Shown: positions 49,735 to 61,299, counted from the first letter of the stretch. The stretch is DNA of 64,000 nt from Welwitschia mirabilis (GCA_051453625.1 JBOZIK010000001.1:287963744-288027743), one strand, 5' to 3'. A program made the numbers and translations. Notes: generated by a model not told the origin, from the letters alone.

Positions 49735-50585
49735 TTTGGTAATCTTAATGCTCACTCTTTGACTGCAATGTATGGAAATGAACATTGGCTTCTTCCATCT
49801 ATTATATGTGATTTTTCTTAATGTGAATAATCTATAATGGGTTAATAAAAATTGTGATGCTTTTCTATTAGAACTTCACATATTGATCAAAAAATTCTAC
49901 TCATTTCATAGTAATCTATACAGTTCCATGCTAGTTCCTATACTCTAAATATTTTGATAGTTCATATCATTTATAGATGATGTTTTATGTATGGCTTAGG
50001 TGTACTTTATAAGATTAAAATCTCTTTATTTAAATATTTTAAATATTTTCAAAAAAAAATGGGAATAAAAAATCAATAAAATTTTAAGTTTTTTCACTCT
50101 AACAAAGGTGTTGAATATGCCTCAAATAGGTTTGATGACTTTCTTACTTTAGAAGGAATTTATCATTTGAAAACATGACTAGGAATACATTAACAAAGTG
50201 GCATCACTAAATTATTTAATTATACCATAATGGATATGCCCATTTAATGATTTCCTTTAATGATTATAAATCCTATTTGTGGGATGAAGTTACTAGTGCT
50301 ATGGTATATCTCAACAATTATATTAGTCATGCTTTTAAAAAGGGAATATCCCTTGGTAAAAAAAAAGGAATGCATATAAGCCTATTTTTACTTACCTTCA
50401 TGTGTTTGAATGTAAGTGGTATGCCCACAATTTTAGTTAACATCATAATAAACATGATGCATGTGATTATGTCAGCATATTTTTCAAATATTCAATTTGT
50501 TAAAAAGGATATTGCATATACATCCTTAAGTATTATAATATCATCACTTATAAGATCTTATCATTTTTTAAAATTCATGAAATAA
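49735..50585 (+). pseudogene. Copia 3 integrase
   Basis: A GNLNAHSLTAMYG block near 49740 is in the place of the pre-integrase His motif. Then 49990-50165 reads GVLYKIKISLFKYFKYFQKK and FFHSNKGVEYASNRFDDFLT, matching the stretch from the FL-x-x-K-S-E helix to the second catalytic motif, in which the Asp is Asn. The open frame 50247-50585 gives MISFNDYKSYLWDEVTSAMV and YLNNYISHAFKKG, the Leu-Trp-x-Glu-Ala helix near the C-terminus, and LLTFMCLNVSGMP in the place of the His-Leu-Arg-Val-Phe-Gly-Cys block. Integrase would insert the cDNA; the Asp-to-Asn change would abolish that. Confidence 0.8.
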
Positions 50586-50699
50586 TTCTTAGTTTATTTT
50601 CTCTAATCTTTAATTATCTTATAATTCCTTATAAATATTAAATGTTTAGTATCCTGCAACTAGGATAGAAATGTTTCCACCACTATTAACTCATCGTTT

Positions 50700-51905
50700 C
50701 CTTTCGTTAAAAATGATTTGTTTACTATATAAGCTAGAGGAATTAAGAAATTTTGTGTGTGTGAAGTAAATGAACATGATTCAAGTAGAAATTCATTGAC
50801 TTATTATAAAAATAATTTTGACAATTCCCAAATATGAATATGATGTACTTAATTAGATTTTGCTTTACAAGCTATTTGTGATAATGATCACTAGATTTAA
50901 GTCATGAAAGAAGCATGAAATTACCTTAGGGAAAAAATTACATGAAAGTTGATAAATCATAAGTTATATAATAGTCCATTACCCAAAGAACTAATTTTTC
51001 ATAATAATTACAATGTGGATAATACCCTCAAACAACATAATTCTCAAATTGTTATTCTAGGGATGTCAAAGAAAATGAAATACTTTCACTAATAGCTAAA
51101 TGATCTATCATCAAAACTATGATTGCATTAGTGTCTTATAATAAATAAAAAATGTATTAATTAGATATTAGAACAACCTTTTTTATAAATATCTAAATAA
51201 TAAATATATATGATGCAATCTAAGGATTTTGAAGTGAAAGATAAAGGAAAAAAAGTGTGAAGATTGATTAACTCATCATATGATCTAAACCAAACACTCA
51301 GATAATGGTATATAAAACTTGTTACTTTCTTGAATAATACTAAATTCAAACTATGTAACTACTAAGATGTAGATGCCACATCATTCATCAAATTTAATGT
51401 TGATAACTGCTAGTGATGAAGTAGATGTAAACCATGCAAAAATTACTTTAAGTAAGGCATCTAAAGTTTTTAATATAGGATTGACTTGATGCTACCTTCA
51501 TGTATAAATTAAGAAAAATAAGGAGAAAATATTATTAACTTAAATAAAGTAAGTCAAAGATTGGATTCAAAAATTTAAGCTACAAGATGCCAAATAAACT
51601 ATTACACCTTTGAAATGTAATGCAAAACTTGGTATTAATAAACATATAGAATTAGAAAAAAATCAAATATACATGAATAGTTTATAGTATTAGCTATGTT
51701 ATTAATATTAAACATGATGCTTGTAATGTGATTTAGTATCTATTTTAGATATCTCCATGCATCCAAGGTTAGTCATTTAAATGTAGTTGTGAGAGTACTC
51801 AAATACTTAAAAATGATAAAAAACTTAGGTCTTACATATAAGAATAATTATTAGCCTATTCTAAAGGAATATTCTAATTTGTATTTTATCAAATATTTTA
51901 TTGTT
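50700..51905 (+). pseudogene. Copia 3 reverse transcriptase
   Basis: The C-terminal part is clear: TPLKCNAKLGINKHIELEKN near 51607-51666, then SHLNVVVRVLKYLKMIKNLG and LTYKN at about 51772-51846. These match the copia motifs Thr-Pro-x-x-x-Asn-x-Lys-Leu and His-x-x-Ala-Val-x-Arg-Val-Leu-Lys-Tyr-Leu-Lys-Gly-Thr. The Tyr-Val-Asp-Asp box is not readable in the decayed stretch before it. The trace ends at 51905, before the RNase H Asp. Confidence 0.75.
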
Positions 51906-52647
51906 AGATCTATGATCATAGAGGGGATGAATAGGATTTCTTAAAAAAAAATTTAAACAACTATTACTACCCAAGAAAGAAATTATCACCTAGAAAGATA
52001 TAAAAAAAGAAACTTGAAAGTAGAACCAAAGTAATGCATAAGACAATATTTATAGTGGTTTGGGATAGATCCTAGTCCAATCTCAAAAGTTAGCCAATAA
52101 CTAAGAGGAGTCTAAATCTCTGTTACTTCACTATCTACCAGGTTTTTAAGGCTAATCTTTAACCTTTACAAAGCAAACTTTTATAAGCTAAGTCCTAACC
52201 TTCATAAACTAGACTTTTGTAGGCTAAGTATGAACCTTCATAAAATACAATTTTCTAGGATAAGTCTCAACCTTCATAAAACAAAGGTTTAAATATTAAC
52301 CTTCATAAAACCTTCAAAGGTAAGTAATGGGATGAATCCTTTATGCTCTAAGTCACTTAAATGAAGTACCAATAATGGAGCCTTATTACTTATATTTAGT
52401 AAAAAAGTAAGAACTGAGAGAAATAAGAATGATGTTATAAAGATAAGCTCTTTAGATTAAGAGTGTAACCTCCTTTTTTAAAATTAGTTTAATCTTCTGC
52501 TAATTTTTTAAGTGTAACTTCTTTAAACAAATTTTCCCAAAATATAGTTGTTAGATAGTTGAAAAGGAATTTGACATTTATAATGGATAGATTTGATGAG
52601 ATAACAACTAGAAAATCACTTGAAAAGTTTACTTTCACTTTGACTCG
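51906..52647. repeat. LTR-like non-coding sequence truncating copia 3
   Basis: It starts TGTTAGATCTATG and includes TTTATAGTGGTTTGGG near 52050, a phrase like the one common in plant LTRs and non-autonomous elements. It carries the 36-bp tandem repeat (52161-52330) and ends at a 100-N gap. No second copy is in the window, so the element type is uncertain. Confidence 0.4.
52155..52330. repeat. 36-bp tandem repeat, five to six copies
   Basis: Units begin with AACCTT at 52161, 52197, 52233, 52269 and 52298, with a truncated copy at 52309. The first four are exactly 36 bp apart. The unit resembles AACCTTCATAAA followed by about 12 bases, then a TAGG/AAGCTAAGTC end. Confidence 0.85.
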
Positions 52648-52747
52648 NNNNNNNNNNNNNNNNNNNNNNNNNNNNNNNNNNNNNNNNNNNNNNNNNNNNN
52701 NNNNNNNNNNNNNNNNNNNNNNNNNNNNNNNNNNNNNNNNNNNNNNN
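52648..52747. other. Assembly gap (100 N) at the left LTR of gypsy element 2
   Basis: Default-sized gap; the missing part of the left LTR (about 0.9 kb by comparison with 41203-42091) is larger than the gap. Confidence 0.95.
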
Positions 52748-53072
52748 GAGATGATGCCACCTCATAAAAATTCTATATCATCTATCAAACTGATTCTTGT
52801 TATCCATACAGTTGTCTGGATGATAAGGTGAACGATAGGCATTTTACAAGTATTTATGTGATGCATTTCCCTTAATTTTTGTAGGAACTTTACATTAGAT
52901 AGGAAATATTGTAAATTGCTTTAAAATGTTATAAAATGTAATGAATATTGCATATTTTTGTATCATTCATCTTAGCTATCCATTATCATATAAATCTAGT
53001 ATAAACTTATCTAGTATCCTTTAAAACTACTCAAAATACCTTATCAAATACATATAAGTTGGCAGCATGACA
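52748..53072 (-). repeat. Left LTR (3' LTR) of gypsy element 2, partial
   Basis: Matches 42091-42387 with an extra segment of about 60 bp near 52900-52960. In element orientation it begins TGTCATGCTG at 53072. The distal part is lost in the gap at 52648-52747. Confidence 0.8.
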
Positions 53073-53083
53073 TAGCCCCCCAC
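53073..53083 (-). other. Polypurine tract of gypsy element 2
   Basis: On the minus strand it reads GTGGGGGGCTA, directly before the TG start of the left LTR. This is where plus-strand DNA synthesis would be primed. Confidence 0.7.
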
Positions 53084-53629
53084 TAAGCCTTACTAGTCCC
53101 TGATAAAACTAAGTAGTTAACCATGATTGCAAATCAATTTAAACAATAATAGAAACAACTAAGGAATTAAAAGATTACCTCAGAAAGAATTTTTAGAAAT
53201 CTCAAAGATATAGATTGAATTATTAAAAATAAAAAACTAAACATTTTACCTGTTTAAGATACTGGCCATACCATCATCGAAGCTATCATCTTAATGATAT
53301 GGGGGATGATAGGCTTAAAAATTATTCTTGGAAAATAGAAACCTATAATAAAATATTTTAGATAGATAACAAATAAATATACTAATAATTAATTGTCCCT
53401 CCACTAAAATGTATAATAAATAAGGAAACTAAACACAAGAAATATAATTAATCCTTATCTTAAAATGCAAAAATAACATATGAAAAAAGATGAGCATTAA
53501 AATTAAAGAAATGTACATCATGCTAAAACTCAAAATAAAATGTGTATATATATTAAGCATGAGTTTTAAGTGAAGATACAAAATATGAAATAATAAATTA
53601 CTCTCCTTGTCAACTCATAATAAACTCAA
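53084..53629. other. 3' untranslated part of gypsy element 2
   Basis: No coding pattern. It contains one palindrome of the CATCTAGATG-type family at 53271-53313. Confidence 0.5.
53271..53313. repeat. Palindrome of the CATCTAGATG family (3' untranslated region)
   Basis: TATCATCTTAATGATAT core with outer arms CCATCATC and GATGATAGG. It is a diverged member of the same family. Confidence 0.6.
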
Positions 53630-54850
53630 AATGGGCAGTAGGCTTACATATAAGAGGAGAAGAAGAAGGATGCTCAGGATCCATAGGGAAATGGATATCT
53701 AATGATGTAGAGATGGAATGAACTATCTCATCTCCTTATACATGAACTACCTCTAGGAGGTTGACTGTCACACTCTACTTGATAGATATGATGCATTGAC
53801 ATACATCAACTAGCTACTTCTCAAAGTGTTGCATTCTCTTCTCAACCATCTAGATGCTCTACTCAAGTGTCTAGATCCTTTAATCAAGCATCGAGATACC
53901 TCTATTAACAAAACCTTTGATGGTCTTAGTGTTCTCTACGAGGAATACCTGTATCTTCTCTAATGATACTTCAATCATAAGTCTCTAAAACTGAGGTCTC
54001 TATTCCTCTTCTAGTCCCTATATACCCATGTTGTAAATAATGAGTTAAAGTCTAAATGTAAGTAAGATATTTCTTGCCCATAGACTATGGTATTCGAGAC
54101 TATTAAAACGTGGCTAAGAGGAGGCATGGATATCCTAGAGTTTGTAACTACCATGCCTCAACCATGGACCTAAGTCTCCTTCATATAAAAGTAGACAAGT
54201 CTATCTACTTGATCTACCTGAATGATGCCATTATTTGTAGATGTGCTACCATGGCATGGCTTGCATAAAAAGATGGACTGATGTTATGAATTAGCTCTCT
54301 GTGTAAAACCTTGTAGGTAGGGGTCAACTATGTCACTAGAACACCCCACCTAGCTAATGTTAAATGTAGTAGAACATCTAATGCTGCACCATATGTATGG
54401 CACTTCTCAATCCCACTAGTATAATGAATGTGTAAAATCCCAATACCATATGAATCTATCATAGCTATAATATGGTTTGGAAGTACTGCTATCTCGTGAT
54501 CCTGTATTTAAGATACAATCACATCAACTATGTGACCACGAGAATTAGGGCGTCACTCCATATGTATGATGTCATAGAACTTCCTAATCTCTAAAACATA
54601 GTATGTCCCATGTGCATCCAAAGTCCAATGAAGCTATAAATTAGTAAGTCTCTAATTGACCTCTAGCTCTAATTGGCTCATAAAGTCTCCAAAATGTCTC
54701 TCGACATGATAGTAGCAGTCTGAATTATAAGGATCTTTTTGTGTCAAGGTGGGGGATGTATGCCCTCCATACACTCTACCTCTAGTGATACTAATGGACC
54801 CGCCTTGAGCCTACTCAATCAAAAATATGCACAAATTTATGCAAGATCTA
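53630..54850 (-). pseudogene. Third ORF of the Athila/Tat-like element, decayed
   Basis: The minus strand reads, with stops and frame changes, YHVERHFGDFMSQLELEV near 54700, then FYDIIHMEWRPNSRGHIVDV near 54550, LHLTLARWGVLVTQLTPTYK with one stop near 54340, and INHISP-type text followed by SHAMVAHLQIMASFRQIKQV near 54250 (Gln positions partly stops). The end is a probable coiled coil: GFVNRGISMLD and VEKRMQHFEK near 53830-53910. This resembles the plant-specific protein carried after or instead of env in Athila-type elements ('putative plant transposon protein' family), though I am not certain. Base composition here is less AT-rich than in the pol region. Confidence 0.5.
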
Positions 54851-55597
54851 GTAGAGATAGCTAAAATACATTACGTGGATCCTCAAAATGACCCTTAAAA
54901 TCGATAAAACATGTAAAAATTATGAAAACACATCCTATCCCTCCCCTAAAAGTGTCAATATGTCTCATATTATCTAGTCATGTAAAGAAAATTTTGAAAC
55001 ACGTGAAAAGTATAAAAACAGTTTTTGTGTGGGCCCCACATTAAATGAAAGTTTAAAATGCTTAAATTAAAAATATAATCCACTAAAAATGTAGAACACA
55101 TTGAACTGATAAATTTACCCTATAGGACCACTATGTTTCGACATACATTTTGCGAGAAATCAAGTGTAAAAAGTAAAAACCTAAGTTTATCTCGTAAAAT
55201 GCACAATTAATCATATCTTTCAAAATACGTAGCGAAAATCAGATACGTAAGACTCTAATTCAAGAACATAAAAAACTAATTAACATACATGAAAACTACA
55301 TGTCAAAAGGCTTAAAAATAATAGAAAAAATTAAAAAATACGAGGGAGAGAAAAACATACCTCATTTTCAAAAAATCACTGAAATTTGGGAAACCCGTAA
55401 GCGAATCTGGTTAGGATAAGCTCCAGCATGATAGCAGGAATCAAAGGGAGTATCATCTCTTGAAGGAATAGGCAGAAACAATAGAGAAATAAAGAAAAAT
55501 GAGAAAAAATAATTCGAAATATGGTTTTATTGCACTATGGTCCAGTTGTATCGTCCAAACAACAGCCCTAGGACAACTCTCAGAAAAAATCTAACTA

Positions 55598-55640
55598 TCA
55601 TCTGCCTATGTCATCTAGATGACCAGGTGGACAATGTGAC
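55598..55640. repeat. Palindrome of the CATCTAGATG family (interior)
   Basis: GTCATCTAGATGAC (55610-55623) is a perfect 14-bp palindrome. The outer arms CTGCCTAT and CCAGGTGG, then ATCAT and ACAAT, are partly complementary. Confidence 0.75.
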
Positions 55641-56216
55641 TTAGAAAAGTTTTGCAAAAATAAAAATTTCAGTTAAGAAAATTAGACTCAAATATTATTT
55701 TGAAGTTATCAAAATTTATCAAAAAATTTGGAAAAACAAGGAATGGTAAAAAGCGATGACAAATTAAGATGATGTGAAAAAATCAAAACAAATGAAAACT
55801 AAGGATAAAGAAAACATATTAAATAGGTTAAAACTAGACAATGAAGATTGACTAAATATACCTAAACTTAAAAATAAACAAAATGAAGTGTAAAACTCTA
55901 AAAGATACAAAGAATCTCATAAAAGCTCTAAAGCATAAAAGATTTATCTGTTTAGTTCTAATGTTAAAAGAAAATTAATGTCATATGAATAGCAATAAAT
56001 AAGAAAACTATAAATGACAGGATTCTAGGTAAAGATGAGAAAATGTAAAAGTAACTTTGAAATAACAAACTGGAAAAAGAAAAAAAAAGAATAAAAATGG
56101 ATATAAGGAACATGAAGAGGATTGCTTACTTATCCTAAATTCTAATCTAGGAAACTTCTATGAAGGACATCTTAAAGTTACCTAAGTAAAAATTCATGAT
56201 AAAATGTATCTACTCC

Positions 56217-56487
56217 ATAATGTTTTATTAAAAAAGGCAATGATTATGATGATACCCAAAAATCAACTTCTTAGAATAATGAATGATAAGATCAAAAGCT
56301 ANNNNNNNNNNNNNNNNNNNNNNNNNNNNNNNNNNNNNNNNNNNNNNNNNNNNNNNNNNNNNNNNNNNNNNNNNNNNNNNNNNNNNNNNNNNNNNNNNNN
56401 NCCATAATGTTTTATTAAAAAAGGCAATGATTATGATGAACCCAAAAATCAACTTCTTAGAATAATGAATGATAAGATCAAAAGCTA
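56217..56487. repeat. Duplicated 85-bp sequence flanking a 100-N gap
   Basis: The bases 56217-56301 recur at 56402-56486 with one or two differences, around exactly 100 N. It is probably two overlapping contig ends that were not merged. Confidence 0.8.
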
Positions 56488-57289
56488 CTCACAAATGAAA
56501 TCACTTGTTTACACCCTAAAATGCACTCAAATTCTCAAAAGTGAAATGATCATATGGGAATACTAAGAGTCTACGAAACAACAATGCCTTTGATGACACT
56601 AGCAACACCATTGATTTTATAGCCTCAAAGTTTATTACAGCTTTTCTATAATGAGGGGAATGCAACCATAGTCAGAGAAGTAAGAACCCATAAATCATGG
56701 CTAGCTAATCCCCCAGTGGAGTTATCATAGCTCTAACACTGTCAAAGTTTTCTTTCAGAAAAATTTACCTCGGCGTGGTAGGACATCATGATGACCATGT
56801 ATTTTTTTAAGCATAAACACAATAGGTCATGGTCATTATTTTTATTTTTTTTTCTTGGACTATATTTCTTTTTGAATAGTTTCACATGATCATACACTCA
56901 AAAATATGAAGGTGAATAAGTGACATGAAAGACAGAAAAGAACACTCCTAAATAAATAAAGGCCTTATATCATTGAAAAAAAGCATAAGAACTAAGGCAT
57001 ATTTCTTAAAAATAAAGTTCATAGACATGGGAATGTCTCAAGATTGAATGAATCTAATCTTATCACTGTAAAATGTCCAAGTACAAATACTAGTCATAGA
57101 AACTTCATAAAGCAACACATAAGTCAAGTTTAAAAGATGATAAAGTAACATTATAACATCCACCACCAAAAGAATAAGCTAAGAAAGAATTCAGACGATG
57201 ATAGGGTGGAAGCCCTCCTCATTGAGGAAAACCTCGAGAACAAGCACTTCTACTATGATTAAGGTTGCATCAAAAGATTTTCATATAGT

Positions 57290-58600
57290 TTTAACTTTAT
57301 CCATTAATATTCTGAATCTCCTTAGTTTCTAAGTTGAGAATCTCAATAGAGCCATTAAAATGCACTTTCTTTATAATACAATGAATTAATCATTCAGAGA
57401 TCAACTTGTTATTTAAAAGATATGCTCTAAGTATTATATAAAAGGATAAGTTGACCAAGTTCAAACTTTTTGTAAAGTAACTTCCTATCATGTTTGAACT
57501 TAGCTTAGGCTTTGTGAATTAATTGATGATGTATAATATGAGTATGCTTTTCATCAAGATGATTGGGCTAATATATGTTTAATATTTTCATGAAGGTCTA
57601 TAAGATTAAGTTAATGAGAATCATGATAAGAGTTATAACACAAATAAATAGGTATAATATAAACTTTTCCATACATAAGTTAATAAGGTAAGAAAACAAA
57701 AGAATTATGATAAGTAGTATGGTAAGCCCAAAAAACATTGTTAAGCTTAGAAGTCCAAGATTTTTTGTTAACAGAGACAAGTTTATATATCATTTTCTTA
57801 ATTTCTCTATTTTCATTTTCAGCTTGATCATTGGTTTTTGGATGATAAGCACAAGATACTCTATGTCCTATTCCAATAGATAAAAGAAGTTTCCTAAAAA
57901 GCTGATTTATAAAATAAGTTTCTTAATCACTAATGATAATTCTAAGAAAAGGAAAATGTTGAAAAATATAAGTTCTAAAAAATGTATAAATAGTTTAAGC
58001 ATCATTCATAAAAGTAGGGATAGCTTCAACCCATTTAATAACATAATATATAGCCACTAAAATATAATTCTTATCAATAAAAGATGGGTAAATAGGATTT
58101 ATAAAATTAATTTCTTAATAATTAAATATTTTACATTTAATAATGAGTTTAAGGGGCATCTCTTAAGCATGAATAAGGCCACCATAATGCTGATAAAGAT
58201 CATACCTTCTAGCAAAATCAAAAGATTCTAAAAAAGAGTAGGCCAATAAAAACTAGAGTGAAGAATTTTTATAGCTATTTTCTATCCACTAAAATGACAT
58301 CCATAAACATCACTATGATAAAAATGAAGGATATCAAATTTTTCCTAATTAGGTACATATTTATACATAATTTGGTCTTTACATCTACAATAAAGATGTG
58401 GCTCTATTCATTCATAATCGTCTATTCTATGGAGAAAGGGTTTTTCTTAATTATAAATCTAATCTTGTGGTGTTTTCATGATAACAAGGTAATTAAAAAT
58501 ATCAACATACCAAGGAGGAGGATGAGTAGAAGATATTTTTCTCATCCAAAATAGAATCATCAATCATAAGATCATCATAAGATGAAGAAAGACAAGACAA
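57290..58600 (-). pseudogene. Integrase of gypsy element 2
   Basis: The best block runs from about 57910 to 57650 on the minus strand: LFRKLLLSIGIGHRVSCAYH, PKTNDQAENENREIKKMIYK, LVSVNKKSWTSKLNNVFWAY and HTTYHNSFVFLPY, with the catalytic Glu (QAENENRE) intact. Before it, the second catalytic motif near 57925 is degraded to a stop-containing ISD-E segment. The C-terminus reads FNGSIEILNLETKEIQNING near 57370-57310. The open frame 57780-57598 is the same region in another frame. The zinc-binding N-terminus, near 58300-58150, is only partly visible. Confidence 0.85.
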
Positions 58601-58699
58601 ATGATCAATAATACTATTATGCTTTTATAATTTATCAATGATGGTCAAATTAAATTCTTGTATGAGGAGGATCCATCTATTCAATTTAGTACTTAAATT

Positions 58700-58960
58700 T
58701 TTCTTAGTTATAAGGTATCAAATTGCAACATAATTGGTGTAAACATTTATTTGAAAACATAGAACATAATGTCTAAGCATATGAAGGTAAAAGATAATTA
58801 CTAGCATTTCTTTCTCTATAACAATATAATTCATTTGAGTTTTAGATAGAGTTTTACTATGATAAGATATAACCTTAAAATCATTTTCATACTTTTGACT
58901 AAATACCCCCACCCACGACAAAATCACTAGCATCACACATTAAGTCAAAATATTTTTCCT
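58700..58960 (-). pseudogene. RNase H of gypsy element 2
   Basis: The 72-codon frame 58936-58718 reads MLVILSWVGVFSQKYENDFK, VISYHSKTLSKTQMNYIVIE and KEMLVIIFYLHMLRHYVLCF. It is a clear match to gypsy RNase H: the hydrophobic first strand, the Ile-x-Tyr-x-Ser-Lys-Thr-Leu block and the Glu of the Glu-Lys-Glu helix. The first catalytic Asp, normally before the start of this open frame, is not seen. It follows the RT directly. Confidence 0.9.
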
Positions 58961-58969
58961 GATTGGGTC

Positions 58970-59820
58970 ACATTACAAGAGTAGCATGAGAGTTTACATT
59001 AAAGTTTATTGAAAGCAAGTTAACAAGATGTATTTTAATCAAATTTAGATTTTTTTAAAGTAATAAGTAAATGGGTTCACAAATTTTTGTACAATCTTGA
59101 ATAAACCAATAATAAAAACCATAAAGACCAAAAAAGAATCAAACTTGTTTTATATTAGTTAAAGGAGTTAGGTTTTGAATGATAGCAATATTTTCAGGGT
59201 TTATCCTAATCCCCTTTTCTGAAAATGGTGACCTAAAATAATTCCACTATTAACTAAAAGTAAAATTTTCTTCCAACTTAAATGTAGGCCATTAGAAATG
59301 CATCTATCAAGGACTTTCGCTAATCTTTTTAAGATGCTCAAAACTTTCACCATAGATTCAGAAGTTATCCATAAATTTTTTTTATTAAATCCTCTAACAT
59401 ATTAAAAAAAATACCCATCAGTGCACATTAAAAATACTAGAAGTATTGCAAAGTCTAAAATACATGTATCTAAAAGTACCAAAAGGTGAAGTAACAGTAG
59501 TTTTAGCCTAATCCTTGCTAGTAATACAAACCTAATTATAACCATTAAATTCATCAAAAAAAATAAAAAATATGTCCTTAAATTCTATCAAGTATCTAAT
59601 CAAAAAAATGAAGAGCACAAAGGTTTTTTTTGGTTACTTCATTTAGTTTTCTAAAATCAATGCACATCCTCCATTTCCCGCATTTCTTAGGCACTATCAT
59701 CAAAGAGCTAACCCACTCACTATTAGCTATGGCAAAAATGATTTCAGCATCCATGAACTTAATAATTTCATCTTTTACAACTTGCTTAAGAATTGGATTA
59801 AGTATAAATTAGGGTTGTCT
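58970..59820 (-). pseudogene. Reverse transcriptase of gypsy element 2
   Basis: From 59815 the minus strand reads LNPILKQVVKDEIIKFMDAE, then IIFAIANSEWVSSLMIVPKK, CGKWRMCIDFRKLNEVTKKN and, in the adjacent frame, FDEFNGYN and KTTVTSPFGTFRYMYFRLCN near 59500. The catalytic box near 59370 reads FMDNF, with Asn for the second Asp. In the palm block before it, the first Asp lies in a frame-shifted FFDEFNGYN. The order and spacing are those of Athila/Tat RTs. Confidence 0.9.
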
Positions 59821-60198
59821 AATAGGTTTTGCATTATCCTCAAGGTATATTTTATATTAAACAATAGAGTAGGAATGTCTGTAAAATCTTTATGAGGTCA
59901 AGCAAACACAAAAGTGAGAATAAGCTTAATTCTTATTGAGGGAAAAGATTTTTATTTATTATCAAATATTTGTTCTAAGCATTACACATAAAGATATATT
60001 TTATTCCACTAGGTAAAGATTTCAAATTCAAATTTAAATTTATATTTTTATTTTTTGTTAAATTTTTGTGAAAATTGATTATCATCTCAGACTATCATCC
60101 AAATGTTCGTAGTAGACAACACCCTTAAAATAAGAAATCTTGGTTTTTCTCAGATCTTAGACTTCTACACAGTTAATAGATTTAGTATTTCTACTTTT

Positions 60199-60800
60199 CT
60201 AATCAAAGTAATCAGTTTCTAAATTCTCAAAATCAAGTTGATTATCATCAAAATGTTTCAAGTTCTCTACTTCAAGTTGATCATCCAATAAAGTTGGCTC
60301 ATGAAGCATTAATAATCTTTCTTCAACTGGACGATGTTGTAGATATAAACTTGGTTTAATCTCTTCTTCAACACTCAAATCATCACCTAAATCATTTTCA
60401 ACAACATTAAATACTCTTATTGTAAACTTCTTATTCCCTAAATAACATTCCATCATTTTTGTTTTGGTATCTATAATATAATGGGCTATTGTACAAAAAG
60501 CTTTATTTAGAGATAAAGGATAATAACTATTATGTTCAACTTTAATAATAACCACATTAATAGGGTAGAATGCTTCTTTTATTTGAATCACTAAATATTT
60601 AATCACGCTTAAATTTTTTTAACTGATGTATTTTCTAACTCTAAAAAAATACTTGTAGGCTCAATTCTACTTTCCAACCCAAGTCATTGATAAATGTGCA
60701 AGGGTATAATGTTGACACTTTTTCCTATATCAATCAAAGCTTTCTTTATTCTTCTATTCCCTTCTAAAGTAACACAAATAGTTGTTGCCCCCATATCATT
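60199..60800 (-). pseudogene. Aspartic protease of gypsy element 2
   Basis: The active-site block near 60739-60690 reads ALIDIGKSVNIIPLHIYQ, with the Asp-Ile-Gly triad at 60722-60730, followed by a stop and LGLESRIEPTSIFLEL. The open frame 60606-60199 continues with KVEHNSYYPLSLNKAFCTIA, HYIIDTKTKMMECYLGNKKF and TIRVFNV, the C-terminal half up to the usual Asn-Val-Phe end. The normal Leu-Gly-Arg-Pro block reads LSLNKAF. After it comes an acidic linker to the RT. The enzyme would process the polyprotein. Confidence 0.85.
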
Positions 60801-61004
60801 AAACTTTGGACATTTTTATAAGACTAAGTTATTTATGGATTGAGCTAAAAAGACTTTGTTAGGTATAGTTTGTTTCTATTTCCTCCTAATTAGATCTTTC
60901 TACAACTTAGAATATTTGGGATCCTCTTGTAAAAGTTTTCAAAATGGTAATGCTCACATTTTGCATTAAGGCTTTAAGATGTTTATCAAAAGTGGGATTA
61001 TTAT

Positions 61005-61290
61005 TTAATCTATCAAACCAAGGGGTAGCAGGTTTCTTACCTTTTCTTGAAAATAATTTTCGTTTTTATCATTTAAAAGAGAAGGAAAAAAATAATTTTC
61101 TAAAATTTCTATACACTCTTCTTCCTCATCATTTTTATCACTTTGAGATGTTGAAGCCTCATGGGTAGGAGGTATTATATCATTTTCAATTCTTACCAAA
61201 ACCTTACAATCTTTCTTAACTTCATTAAGATTTGGTAGCAGTTGTATTGTAAGTGACCCTTGTGGTCTTTGATTAGCAAGCATAGTTTAT
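61005..61290 (-). pseudogene. Gag-protease linker of gypsy element 2
   Basis: The 92-codon frame reads MLANQRPQGSLTIQLLPNLN and then an acidic, low-complexity stretch. The segment Arg-Pro-Gln-Gly-Ser-Leu-x-x-x-x-x-x-Asn-x-x-Glu is the conserved gag C-terminal signature of Athila/Tat polyproteins, just before the protease. It has an unusually long open run for this element, with no stop in the frame. Confidence 0.8.
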
Positions 61291-61299
61291 TGTAAATAC

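Larger units (their letters stand above)
49700..51905 (+). mobile_element. Ty1/copia element 3 (integrase to RT), decayed
   Basis: Plus-strand integrase followed by RT, in the order INT before RT that defines the copia class. The 3' end is abrupt at about 51905, within the RNase H entry, where a different sequence begins (TGTTAGATCTATG). LTRs were not identified. Confidence 0.75.
54851..57280. other. Interior of gypsy element 2 between integrase and third ORF
   Basis: No domain recognised. It includes a palindrome at 55598-55635 and a 100-N gap flanked by duplicated sequence (56217-56487). Short frames at the gap are artefacts. Confidence 0.5.

Noticed and set aside
52155-52330. 36-bp spaced repeats as a CRISPR array
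   Set aside because: The units are contiguous tandem copies with no unique spacers, in a plant transposon setting.
58258-58554. Plus-strand frame of 98 codons
   Set aside because: Antisense to the integrase N-terminal region of gypsy element 2.
60944-61168. Plus-strand frame of 74 codons
   Set aside because: Antisense shadow of the gag-protease linker, which has the family signature on the minus strand.
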